From NCBI GenBank assembly GCA_031430435.1, contig JANPBM010000018.1, positions 1-64,000 of the forward strand: a stretch of 64,000 nt of DNA. The letters are read 5' to 3'. The notes under the pieces are model-generated. The model was given only the letters and a program-made list of their open reading frames with translations, was not told the DNA's origin and made no database searches. The DNA is from JANNVK01 sp031430435. GTDB lineage: Bacteria; Acidobacteriota; Blastocatellia; Pyrinomonadales; Pyrinomonadaceae. Of the stretch, positions 1 through 7,933 are shown piece after piece (position 1 is the first letter of the stretch; each line of letters starts with the position of its first letter). Made by a program: the position numbers and the translations under genes.

Positions 1-135
1 ATGGCAGAGCGGTTGAACGGTAAAATCCAACTGCTCAAAGCAATCGGCAGAGGCTATCGAAAGTTTGATAACTTCCGAAGTGCCATTTTGTTCTTTTACG
101 GGAAACTTAACTTGTTACCATTAAAATGTCGGTAG
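1..135 (+). CDS. ISL3-family transposase, C-terminal end only (cut by window edge)
   Basis: The first 44 codons are open and end at TAG 133-135. The peptide has the closing pattern of ISL3-type DDE transposases: AERLNGKIQLLKA, then RGYRKFDNFR, then ILFFYGKL. Only this tail is visible, so the catalytic residues lie outside the window and completeness cannot be judged. The sequence just past the stop, read inward from about position 140 on the minus strand (GGTTCTACCGACATTTTAAT), looks like a terminal inverted repeat, so the element probably ends near 139-140. The ATG at position 1 is an internal Met codon, not a start. Confidence 0.7.
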   Translation: MAERLNGKIQLLKAIGRGYRKFDNFRSAILFFYGKLNLLPLKCR

Positions 136-151
136 AACCAAGATTTTAACC

Positions 152-514
152 GTGTGTTATGTTTTTGTACTTGCGGGAATTATTTTTTTGGCAGACGTAA
201 AAAGCACACGCTATGTTTTGAGTTTTGTCGGCAGCATTCCGTTTGGCGACAAACTCGGACATTTCTTTTTAATCGGAACATTTTCGTTTTTGCTTAATTT
301 ATCGCTGGGTTGCCGCAAAGTTCGGCGTGTTTTAAGCGGAAGTTTGATTGTTTCGGTAATTGTCACGATTGAGGAAATTTCACAAATTTTTATTCGCGGA
401 CGTTCGTTTGATTTAACCGATTTAATCGCCGATTTTCTCGGAATTTTATTATTCGGAAAACTTGCGAAAATCGTGTTCAAAAACTATTTTGCCGAAGACG
501 GTAAAAACGATTGA
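152..514 (+). CDS. VanZ-like small membrane protein
   Basis: This 120-residue protein has three or four hydrophobic segments. It carries the VanZ-type pattern DKLGHFFLIGTFSFLL near the middle, E-x-x-Q in a following segment, and GRSFDLTDLIADFLG near the C-terminus. VanZ-family proteins are small integral membrane proteins; one is linked to teicoplanin resistance, but most have no known role. The GTG at 152 was chosen because a stop lies in frame at 122-124 and no ATG precedes the conserved part. The probable end of the upstream insertion sequence is only about 12 bases before this start, so the native first residues and promoter may have been replaced. Family call is good, exact start uncertain. 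Confidence 0.65.
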   Translation: MCYVFVLAGIIFLADVKSTRYVLSFVGSIPFGDKLGHFFLIGTFSFLLNLSLGCRKVRRVLSGSLIVSVIVTIEEISQIFIRGRSFDLTDLIADFLGILLFGKLAKIVFKNYFAEDGKND

Positions 515-629
515 AACAAGGTTTTCTGCTTCGTAAACGTCGCGTTGCGGTTTTTTGAATGCAATCCGTTGAAAATTTTTACCGACCGAAATTGCTTTCG
601 CCGCCGAAATAGTCAAAAATAATCGCATT

Positions 630-2090
630 ATGCAACAACTGACAACTTCCGAATTGTATGAACTTGCCAAGCAAGCGATGATTGCCAACGGATTCACGCC
701 GAATTTTCCGCCGAATGTGGTTGACGAGGCGAAGTCCGAGGCTGAAAGTAAACCGACTTTTGCCGACGCGCGAGATTTGCGAAAGCTGCTTTGGTCGGCA
801 ATCGACGATGCTTCGTCGCGTGATTTGGATCAGGTGGAATTTGTCGAAAAATTATCGAACGGCGACATTCGCGTGTTGGTCGGAATTGCCGATGTCGATG
901 AATTTGTCGAGCAAAATTCGGTAGTCGACGAACACGCCGCGAAAAACACGATTTCGGTTTATACGGGAAGCCGAACTTTTCCGATGTTGCCCGAAGAACT
1001 TTCGACCGATGCAACTTCGCTGATGAACGATGTCGATCGGTTGGGAATTGTGGTTGAAACGGTTGTTTCCGAAAGCGGAAAGGTTATTTCAAACGACATT
1101 TATCGAGCCGTTTTGCACAATTACGCGAAACTTTCCTACGAAGAAGTCGGAGCGTGGTTAGAAGAAAATACGGAAATTCCCGCGAAAATAAAAGCCGTCG
1201 AAGGAATGGAAAAACAGATTCGGCTGCAACTCGAAGTTGCGTTGCGGTTGAAAAAACTTCGGCAACAAAACGGCGCGTTAAACTTTGAATCGGTTGAAAC
1301 TTCGCCGCTTATCAAAGACGGTAACATCAGCGGACTCAAAGTTTTACAGCATAATCAAGCCCGCGATATTATCGAAAACCTGATGATTGCCGCAAATGTT
1401 ACAATGGCGGAATATCTGGAAAATCACAACAGTATTTCGCTCAGAAGAGTTGTCAAAACTCCCGCGCGGTGGGACGGAATCGTCAAAATTGCCGCAACTT
1501 TCGGCTTTAATCTGCCCGAACATCCCGATTCAAACGCGCTTTCAAAATTCCTCGCTTCATGCAAAGAAGCCGATCCGAGTCATTTTTCGGATGTTTCGCT
1601 TTCGATTGTCAAACTGCTCGGTCCGGGCGAATATGTCGTGCAAAAATTGGGCGAAGAAGTTGACGGGCATTTCGGTCTCGCCGTCCGCGATTACGCGCAT
1701 TCGACCGCCCCGAATCGCCGTTACGCCGACATTATCACGCAAAGATTAGTCAAAGCCGTGTTGCGAAAATCGCCGCCGCCATACGAAGTTACAGAACTTG
1801 AAACCATCGCCGCGCATTGCAACGAACGCCTCTCCGCCGCCCGAAAAGTCGAACGGCAAATGCGTAAAACTATTGCGGCAAGCGTTTTGGCGGAAAGAGT
1901 CGGCGATGAATTCGACGCAATTGTAACCGGCGTAAAATCGGTCGGCACCTTCGCCAGATTGCTCAATCCGCCCGCCGACGGCAGAATCGTGAACGGTGAA
2001 GAAGGTTTGGATGTCGGCGAAAAAATTCGCGTCAGATTGGTTGGAACTAATCCGCACAAAGGCTTTATTGATTTTGAGTGTTTGCGATAA
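630..2090 (+). CDS. RNB-domain exoribonuclease (RNase II/R family)
   Basis: A 486-residue protein that should degrade RNA 3' to 5' in the cytoplasm. The RNB catalytic region starts near residue 45, with the metal-site motif IDDASSRDLDQ around residues 57-68. The RNB signature HSTAPNRRYADIITQRLV lies near residue 356. The last 60 residues look like an S1-type RNA-binding fold. No N-terminal cold-shock domains are present, so it is shorter than RNase R (about 800) or RNase II (about 640). In E. coli RNase II the metal site ends D-x-D-D; here the final Asp is Gln, while the Asp corresponding to the essential D209 is kept. It lies 38 bp upstream of dus and may be co-transcribed with it. Confidence 0.85.
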   Translation: MQQLTTSELYELAKQAMIANGFTPNFPPNVVDEAKSEAESKPTFADARDLRKLLWSAIDDASSRDLDQVEFVEKLSNGDIRVLVGIADVDEFVEQNSVVDEHAAKNTISVYTGSRTFPMLPEELSTDATSLMNDVDRLGIVVETVVSESGKVISNDIYRAVLHNYAKLSYEEVGAWLEENTEIPAKIKAVEGMEKQIRLQLEVALRLKKLRQQNGALNFESVETSPLIKDGNISGLKVLQHNQARDIIENLMIAANVTMAEYLENHNSISLRRVVKTPARWDGIVKIAATFGFNLPEHPDSNALSKFLASCKEADPSHFSDVSLSIVKLLGPGEYVVQKLGEEVDGHFGLAVRDYAHSTAPNRRYADIITQRLVKAVLRKSPPPYEVTELETIAAHCNERLSAARKVERQMRKTIAASVLAERVGDEFDAIVTGVKSVGTFARLLNPPADGRIVNGEEGLDVGEKIRVRLVGTNPHKGFIDFECLR

Positions 2091-2128
2091 ATTGATTTAT
2101 ACTCGTATTTTACGGCAGTTAACTAAAA

Positions 2129-3211
2129 ATGAAACCTTTCAAAATTCGCAATATCGAAATAAATCCGCCATTAATTTTATCGCCGATGGCAGGCGTAACG
2201 GATTTTACCTTTCGCCGATTGATAAAAAATCGCGGCGGAGTCGGTTTAAGTGTGTCCGAATTTATTTCGGTCGAAGGCTTGACGCGGCATAATCCGAAGT
2301 CAAAACGGCAAATGCGGTTCGATGAATCGGAACGTCCGTTTGCGGTGCAAATTTTCGGCGGACAAGCTCCGCGAATGGCTTTGGCGGCGGAAATGGCAGA
2401 AGAAATCGGGGCGGATATTTTGGATATAAACTGCGGTTGTCCTGCTCCGAAAGTCGTCAAACACGGCGGCGGCAGCGGTTTATTGAAAGATTTACCGCGA
2501 CTCGAAGAGATCTTAAAAGAAATCAAAAAATCAATCTCGATTCCGTTGACCTTAAAAATGCGAATCGGTTTCAGCGATTCGACCATAAATGCGGTTGAGG
2601 TTGCGAAAATGGCGGAACAATGCGGTGTTGAACACATTCAAGTTCACGGACGCACGAAAGAACAAGGTTACAAAGGATTGGCTGATTGGAATGTCATCAA
2701 AGCCGTCAAAGAAGCGGTGAAAATTCCGGTTTCGGGCAACGGAGATGTTGTTTCGGTTGAAATTGCGTTGAAAAGATTTAAGGAAACAGGTGTTGACGGC
2801 GTTTTAATCGGTCGCGGGGCAATGCAAAACCCTTGGATTTTTCGGCAAATCGAAGATGCCGCGAATGGCAGAGAAATGTTTCAGCCGAGTTTGGAAGAAA
2901 AACAAGCCGTGTTGCTCGAATTTTTCGGCTATGTCAGCGAAGAAATGCCCGAACTTCCCGCACTCGGCAAAATGAAACAACTGGCGGGACAATTTACCAA
3001 AGGCTTGGTCGGCGGCGCGGCGTTTCGGCAAACGCTTTATCATTCGCATTCCGCCCAAGAAATTTTGGATAACATCGAAATTTATTTCAAAACGCTGAAC
3101 AACGGCAATGCTTTCGGCGACGGTTTAATCGAAGGTGTCGGCGAATCTGATATTTTGTCGTGCGATATTTCAAATACTGTACAAAATTGTGAAACAACTG
3201 CTACAATCTAG
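2129..3211 (+). CDS. dusB: tRNA-dihydrouridine synthase (DusB-like)
   Basis: A 360-residue flavoenzyme that reduces uridine to dihydrouridine in the tRNA D-loop using FMN and NADPH. The N-terminus has the FMN-site motif LSPMAGVTD. The catalytic segment DINCGCPAPKV places the active Cys near residue 104. Further on are KMRIGF, the HGRTKEQGYKG loop, and the phosphate-binding segments VSGNGDV and VLIGRGAMQNPWIF. Length and motif order fit bacterial DusB. It follows the RNB gene by 38 bp on the same strand and ends 13 bp before the next start. The last 30 or so residues are not conserved family sequence as far as I can tell. Confidence 0.92.
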   Translation: MKPFKIRNIEINPPLILSPMAGVTDFTFRRLIKNRGGVGLSVSEFISVEGLTRHNPKSKRQMRFDESERPFAVQIFGGQAPRMALAAEMAEEIGADILDINCGCPAPKVVKHGGGSGLLKDLPRLEEILKEIKKSISIPLTLKMRIGFSDSTINAVEVAKMAEQCGVEHIQVHGRTKEQGYKGLADWNVIKAVKEAVKIPVSGNGDVVSVEIALKRFKETGVDGVLIGRGAMQNPWIFRQIEDAANGREMFQPSLEEKQAVLLEFFGYVSEEMPELPALGKMKQLAGQFTKGLVGGAAFRQTLYHSHSAQEILDNIEIYFKTLNNGNAFGDGLIEGVGESDILSCDISNTVQNCETTATI

Positions 3212-3224
3212 CGGAGGAATTTTT

Positions 3225-4103
3225 ATGAAAAATATCAGCTTACTTTTTATCTTTATCAGCCTTTTCGGTCTCTCGGTTTTTGCTCAAAAAGACAAAAAGA
3301 TTGACATAAAAGAAGTCATCGAAAAACATTTAGAAGCAATCGGAACGGCTGAAAAACGCGCCTTGAACCGCACAATCGCGGGTGATACCGAATTTAAGCC
3401 AAAGGTTGTTTATTCGCCGATGCCTTCAATGAAAGGAAAGAATGTGATTTCATCCGATAAGCAAAGCATTTTGTTTTTGATGGCATTTCCGGAACTCATA
3501 TATCCGAGCGAACAGTTCGCGTTTGACGGCAAAACCTTTTCAAATCTTAATTTAACTAATCGAAGAACAGGCATTCCCCCGGAATTTGCAGGTCGCGGCT
3601 CTGTTTCGCCGTTGACAATTTTTGCCGAAAAATCTACGGAAGTAGCTGATAAAGGGTTGATTGGCGGAATTTTAACGACAGCGTGGTGCTTACAAAACTT
3701 ACAAAACAGCGAAAGTATGAAGACTGAAATAAGTTCAAAAAAAGTTGACGGACATGAAGCGTATGTCATCAACTTAACACCGTCTAAAATGAGACTCAAA
3801 TCGATAAAAGTGTTTATCGATAAATCTACTTTCCAACATTTTCGGACAGAATACAGAACAAAACCATTGGAAAAACTGGCAATTATTGATGTACTGAGTA
3901 CTGTTCCGTTGGATGAAATCATAGTGGAGAGTTTCTCTGATTTCAAAACTGAAAACGGACTGAACTTACCTCATACATATCAAATTAAGTCGGATTTAAT
4001 AGCGTACGGAAAATTGGTTTCATACGAATGGAAAACAACTTTTTCAATTTTCCTGTTTGACCAAAAAATGAATGCCGATTTGTTTCAAGTTAAGACAAAA
4101 TAG
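3225..4103 (+). CDS. Secreted protein of unknown function, tandem paralogue A
   Basis: A 292-residue protein with a clear signal peptide (MKNISLLFIFISLFGLSVFAQ). A strong GGAGG site at 3213-3217 lies 7 bases before this ATG, which is why it was preferred over upstream in-frame codons. The mature part opens with DIKEVIEKHLEAIGTAEKR, then has a GG-x-L-x-TAW segment and a late block FSDFKTENGLNLP, ending in DADLF-like sequence. I recognise this arrangement from secreted proteins of acidobacteria but know no function. The next gene is a tandem paralogue disrupted by an insertion sequence. It follows dusB by 13 bp. Base composition is more AT-rich than the enzyme genes before it. Confidence 0.75.
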   Translation: MKNISLLFIFISLFGLSVFAQKDKKIDIKEVIEKHLEAIGTAEKRALNRTIAGDTEFKPKVVYSPMPSMKGKNVISSDKQSILFLMAFPELIYPSEQFAFDGKTFSNLNLTNRRTGIPPEFAGRGSVSPLTIFAEKSTEVADKGLIGGILTTAWCLQNLQNSESMKTEISSKKVDGHEAYVINLTPSKMRLKSIKVFIDKSTFQHFRTEYRTKPLEKLAIIDVLSTVPLDEIIVESFSDFKTENGLNLPHTYQIKSDLIAYGKLVSYEWKTTFSIFLFDQKMNADLFQVKTK

Positions 4104-4760
4104 AAATTTTATGCGCAAAACTACTTCACTTTTGGTTTTTATCGCTATTTTCATTTTATCAATTTTTGCCCAAAAAAGTAAAAAAGCTGAACTAAAAGAG
4201 ATTATTTTGAAACATGTTGATTCAATTGGCACATCGGAAAAAAGAGTTCTAAATCGAAAAATTGAAGGTGATACAGATTTCAGACTTATGGTTGGACAAT
4301 CGCCAATGCCAAAGTTAAGCGGTAAAAGCAACATCATATCAGAAAATAAAAGTGTTTATTTTAAGTTGTCTTTTATCTCGTCAATATACACGTACGAATT
4401 ATTTGCATTCGATGGAAAAGAATTATCTTGTAGGAATCTATTTCTTCTTGAATCTTCAGTCCGACGCGAAAGAACGGGTCAACAACCAATCGCCCCGCTT
4501 ACAATTTTTTATTCAAGGTATCCTGAAATAGTTGAATATGGCTTATTTGGCGGAACCTTAACCTCAGCTTGGTTTTTACAAAATCTTGAAAATAATCCAA
4601 AAATTAAATGTAAACTTGATTCTACAAAGAAAATTGACGGCAAAGAAATGTTTGTTATTGATGTCACAATACCCGGAAATTCTTTCAAAAAAATAACAGT
4701 TTTTCTTGATAAATCTAATTACCAGCATACTAGAACTGAATTCAAAACTAACTATTACTA

Positions 4761-5750
4761 ACGTCAGTTCGGGATAAGCATCAGCCAATAAAGCTTGGAA
4801 CAAGGTCTTTGAAGTTCAAATTCAAGGACGGTTTCTTTTCTTTCCAACAATAAGCTATCAGTCCTGATGCCGTATTTCCCAAAAAGTTCCATAACGAGCG
4901 ATGTCTTGTATGCTCGATGTTTGAGATGTTTTTCAACTGATCATTGATTGTTTCAATTATCGCTCGTTTTCTTAATAACAGCTTTTCTTGCGTTGAAATA
5001 AAGCGATTCTTCATATTTCTTCGTAATTTGGTGATTAATTTCAAGCCGCGACTCATCAATTTCTCAAACAAATTCTGCGAAAGATAACCTCTGTCGCCAA
5101 TCAATTTACCCCATAATTCTTGGGTTATCCAATCGACCGTTTCCCGCTCGTCCACATTCGCCGCCGTCACATAAAAGCCGAGAATCTCGCCTTTTTCATT
5201 GACGGCTAAATGCAGTTTGAAGCCGTAATACCAGCCTGTTGACGATTTGTCGCGGGTCGCCGTTCCGCGAAAAACTTTGTGTGAAGGAATCCGCAAATTA
5301 TGACAAACTTTCAAACTTGTCGCGTCAATAAACGAGATTCCGGTGCAGTTTCCGCGTTTGCAGACAAGATAGAAAAACAGCGGCATCACACATCTTTTTT
5401 GCAGTTCGACAAACCGATTATAACTGACAAGATGCGGAAATTCTTCTCGACGATGCAGAGCTATCTCTCGTAAATAGAATGACTTAAGGTTCTTGTAGCC
5501 TGATTCGTGATACATTATCAAAATCGTCATCACTTCCGCCAAAGAAAGCGTTGTCGGGCGATTTCTGTGTTTGCCGGTACTTAATAAATGTTTTTTCCAA
5601 ACATTGTCAAAGACCTTATAAAAGTCGTCAATCTCACAAAAAAGCGATACAATATCCACGATGGAAAACTCCTTTCAAGCAAATTTTTCTAATCAAATCT
5701 ATTTTACTTGAAATTTGCAGTTTTCCATCTTTCTTATCCCGAACTGACGT
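4761..5750. mobile_element. Complete IS982-family insertion sequence, 990 bp
   Basis: The ends are perfect 18-bp inverted repeats: ACGTCAGTTCGGGATAAG at 4761-4778 and its reverse complement at 5733-5750. The element is flanked by direct 8-bp copies TATTACTA (4753-4760, 5751-5758). It carries one transposase gene on the minus strand. Size and terminal repeat length are typical of the IS982 family. Perfect ends, an intact transposase and an undecayed target duplication point to a recent and possibly still mobile copy. Confidence 0.93.
4781..5659 (-). CDS. IS982-family transposase
   Basis: A 292-residue DDE transposase encoded within the insertion sequence. The catalytic acids are visible as the Asp in SFIDATSLKV, the Asp in KLIGDRGYLSQ, and the Glu in RAIIETINDQLKNI. 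The block IEHTRHRSLWNF that follows is characteristic of IS982-type enzymes. The start is a GTG at 5657-5659, about 75 bp inside the right terminal repeat. The frame is intact and full length for the family, so the protein is probably active. Confidence 0.93.
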   Translation of the reverse strand: MDIVSLFCEIDDFYKVFDNVWKKHLLSTGKHRNRPTTLSLAEVMTILIMYHESGYKNLKSFYLREIALHRREEFPHLVSYNRFVELQKRCVMPLFFYLVCKRGNCTGISFIDATSLKVCHNLRIPSHKVFRGTATRDKSSTGWYYGFKLHLAVNEKGEILGFYVTAANVDERETVDWITQELWGKLIGDRGYLSQNLFEKLMSRGLKLITKLRRNMKNRFISTQEKLLLRKRAIIETINDQLKNISNIEHTRHRSLWNFLGNTASGLIAYCWKEKKPSLNLNFKDLVPSFIG

Positions 5751-6011
5751 TATTACTATAAAGAAATGGTTACCGAGGAATTTACGGATTTTAAAGATGA
5801 AAATGGACTTACTTTACCGCACAAACACAAAATTACTGCCGAAGTACCTTCGGTTGAAAAAGATCCCTTGTTCTACTCGGCTCCTGTTGGCAGCAGCGAA
5901 TATGAGTGGAAAACTACTTTCACTAATTTCTTGTTTGACCAAAAATTTGATGCTGATTTATTCCGAATCAAAGCGAAATAATCAGTCGTTTATCTTGGAT
6001 GCAAAAGTTTA

Positions 6012-6341
6012 ATGAATATTTTGTTTGTTTGCAGCAAAAATAAGTGGCGCAGCCGAACTGCCGAAACTATTTTCAAAAATTCGAGAAATCACGCGGTAAA
6101 ATCTGCGGGAACAAGTCCGAATGCGAGAGTTAAATTGAGCGAAAGTCATTTAAGTTGGGCAGATTTAGTGTTTGTGATGGAAGAAAAACACTCGCAAATT
6201 ATCGGGCAAAAGTTTCAGTCGAATTCTTTCGGCGATAAAATAATCGTGCTTGATATTCCCGACAATTATAAATATATGGACGAAGAATTGATTTTGCTGC
6301 TTAAAACCTCAGTCTCAAGTTTTGTCGAAGATTTGGCTTGA
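6012..6341 (+). CDS. Low-molecular-weight tyrosine-phosphatase-like protein
   Basis: A 109-residue protein beginning NILFVCSKNKWRSRTAE. This has the C-x5-R phosphate-binding loop of low-molecular-weight protein tyrosine phosphatases, with the nucleophile at Cys7 and the Arg at 13. It is shorter than the classical enzymes (about 150) and resembles the compact predicted-phosphatase group of COG4551. A second conserved block is LSWADLVFVMEEKH. The usual C-terminal catalytic Asp-Pro loop is not obvious; DIPDNYKYMD may replace it. It lies 30 bp after the disrupted secreted gene. Substrate unknown. Confidence 0.75.
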   Translation: MNILFVCSKNKWRSRTAETIFKNSRNHAVKSAGTSPNARVKLSESHLSWADLVFVMEEKHSQIIGQKFQSNSFGDKIIVLDIPDNYKYMDEELILLLKTSVSSFVEDLA

Positions 6342-6357
6342 TGTCTTTACACACAAT

Positions 6358-6411
6358 TTTGCCGGATTAAAAATCAGTTGTATTTGCAAACTTTTGAGTT
6401 AATCCGACAAA
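6358..6411. terminator. Inverted repeat between convergent genes, possible bidirectional terminator
   Basis: TTTGCCGGATTAA at 6358-6370 pairs with TTAATCCGACAAA at 6399-6411 with one mismatch, around a 28-base loop. It lies between the stop of the phosphatase-like gene and the stop of the minus-strand gene, where a shared terminator is expected. The loop is long and the T tracts are short, so the call is weak. Confidence 0.35.
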
Positions 6412-6429
6412 TTATGACTAAAGATTTAT

Positions 6430-7350
6430 TCAGTTACAATTACCCGAACCGAACATTTTGCTTGCCGAACGCAAGCATGCAGTCTGGCTCGAAGTTGCCG
6501 AAAGCGTTACTTCGTGTGTAACCGAATCCGATGCTCCGGTCAAAAAATGCGTCGAATTATTTCGGGCGGCAACACCGTCGATTACTTCCAATAAACTTTC
6601 GACATTAAATGATTGTCCGACTTTTGCCGTCAAAAGAAAACTTTCCTGAACGTTTCCGGTTTCGACGTTAGGACCGTCGGGAGCTTTTGAAAGTTTATAA
6701 TTCAGACTGACAACCTTGTTGCCGTTGAGATACGTTTCCGAATTAACATCGTAGAAAGAAAAGTTCGACGCATCTCCGCTTCCGCCGATAGTTCGTTTTA
6801 TTTGCACTTGAATATTTGATCCGACCGGCAAAGTTCCGGAAGTAACCCAAAGAGTGTCTCCCCAAAAAAGTTTGACGGTTGCTCTCGCATCTGAAAATCC
6901 ACTTAGGCTTGTGGCGGTAATTTCCTCGCTTTTTTTAGAAAACCCGACTTTATTAGCAGTAATTTCATAACCGGAATCGGTAAATTCGACATTTGGTGTT
7001 CCCGCTTTTCTGCGGTCAACAATCGGCAGATTCAAAATTTGTCCGAGATTAGCAACGTTTTTGAAAATGCGGTCGGGTTGTTTGTTTGCAAAATTGCTGA
7101 CACCTTTGGCGGTCGCATTATTTGAAAAATTGTGTCCGACATAAAACAGCGAAAAATTGCATTCTCCGCCACACAAAGCAAATTTGTTAAAGAATGAACT
7201 CGTCGCCCGGTTTCCGATTTCACCTGACGCTTGTGTTTTTGCGGGTGAATCAACGGATTGGGCATTACTTTGACCGATAAATGAACTGAGGCAAAGTAAT
7301 AAAAGTAGAAACGATAAACTTAATTTGCGACTAAAATACTTAGTAAACAT
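6430..7350 (-). CDS. Secreted protein of unknown function
   Basis: A 306-residue protein with a long, clear signal peptide ending near SNAQS, so it is exported. The mature part is rich in Ser, Thr, Asn and Gly and contains beta-strand-like stretches such as GTLPVGSNIQVQIKRTIGG and NGNKVVSLNYKLS. This looks like an adhesin-like or PEP-CTERM-type extracellular protein, but no C-terminal sorting signal follows. Two Cys near the N-terminus (LCGGEC) and two near the C-terminus could form disulfides. It stands alone, convergent with the phosphatase-like gene. I do not recognise the family. Confidence 0.65.
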   Translation of the reverse strand: MFTKYFSRKLSLSFLLLLLCLSSFIGQSNAQSVDSPAKTQASGEIGNRATSSFFNKFALCGGECNFSLFYVGHNFSNNATAKGVSNFANKQPDRIFKNVANLGQILNLPIVDRRKAGTPNVEFTDSGYEITANKVGFSKKSEEITATSLSGFSDARATVKLFWGDTLWVTSGTLPVGSNIQVQIKRTIGGSGDASNFSFYDVNSETYLNGNKVVSLNYKLSKAPDGPNVETGNVQESFLLTAKVGQSFNVESLLEVIDGVAARNNSTHFLTGASDSVTHEVTLSATSSQTACLRSASKMFGSGNCN

Positions 7351-7933
7351 AGTTTTCTCCTTGATCTTTTTGATTTTTTGAAAATTTTGCAGAAGATGAG
7401 ACTTTTTTTATCCTGTTAGAAAACTAAAAGCCCGGATCGGCTTCTATTTGCGGAAGGCTTCTCTATCAGACAAATTGTCCGAACAGTTTGAAACTTCCGG
7501 CAGGTCATCAGATTCACTTCGAGTAACAAATTTTTTCAAATAAATTATTTTTGGATTTCCGGAAAAAAGTAAAAGAGGAGTGCTTAAGTCTCAAAAAGCG
7601 AACGCCGAAGCAGTTTTTTATTGACTTAAATTTTGGAAGGTATGTTCCAAAATACTTTATTTTTTTTTCCGTACAAAAAGATTCTCACAAACGCTTTCGT
7701 TGTGTCAAGAGTCATTTAAAGGTTAAAGTTTATCGAGCAAAAGTTCCGTTTAAATTCTTTCAGTTTCAAAAATTAGTGAGGACTCAGGCGGATTTAACTG
7801 CTTTTTTTATAAAGTTTGCCGATTTCCGACAAACTTTTTGCCTTTTCGGCGCATCAAAATTGCAAAACAACGTTTGGAAAGTTAAACTTCTCCGATGTGT
7901 TTATTTAAACAAAATACCCGAAGGAGTAAAGTA
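7351..7933. promoter_or_regulatory. 583-bp divergent intergenic region with a palindrome and a hairpin
   Basis: This AT-rich stretch separates the minus-strand secreted gene from the SurA-like gene and should hold both promoters. A perfect 8-bp inverted repeat, TTTTGGAA at 7631-7638 and TTCCAAAA at 7645-7652, has a 6-base gap and could be an operator. A terminator-like hairpin lies at 7811-7839. A 127-codon open frame crosses the region, but it is rich in Lys and Phe, resembles no protein I know, and runs into the ribosome-binding site of the next gene; I do not call it. Confidence 0.5.
7811..7839 (+). terminator. Terminator-like hairpin upstream of the SurA-like gene
   Basis: AAAGTTTGCCG at 7811-7821 pairs with CGACAAACTTT at 7826-7836 with one mismatch over a 4-base loop, and is followed by Ts. 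No annotated gene ends just before it, so it may be an attenuator or mark the end of a small unrecognised transcript in the region. Confidence 0.4.

Larger units (their letters stand above)
4111..5981 (+). pseudogene. Tandem paralogue B of the secreted protein, split by an IS982-family element
   Basis: The gene starts at ATG 4111, seven bases after the stop of paralogue A, with signal peptide MRKTTSLLVFIAIFILSIFA. Its frame stops at 4759-4761 exactly where an insertion sequence begins. It resumes at 5759 and runs to the stop at 5981. Removing 4761-5750 plus one copy of the 8-bp duplication TATTACTA (4753-4760 and 5751-5758) restores a single uninterrupted frame of 290 residues. That is close to the 292 of paralogue A, and the join encodes YYYKEMVTEEFTDFKDENG, colinear with paralogue A. 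The gene was therefore intact until a recent insertion. Both parts otherwise lack stops or frameshifts. Confidence 0.92.

Noticed and set aside
1..90. tRNA-Ser-like start (GCAGAGCGGTTGAA) at the window's left edge
   Set aside because: No cloverleaf or T-arm follows. The same bases encode the conserved end of an ISL3 transposase.
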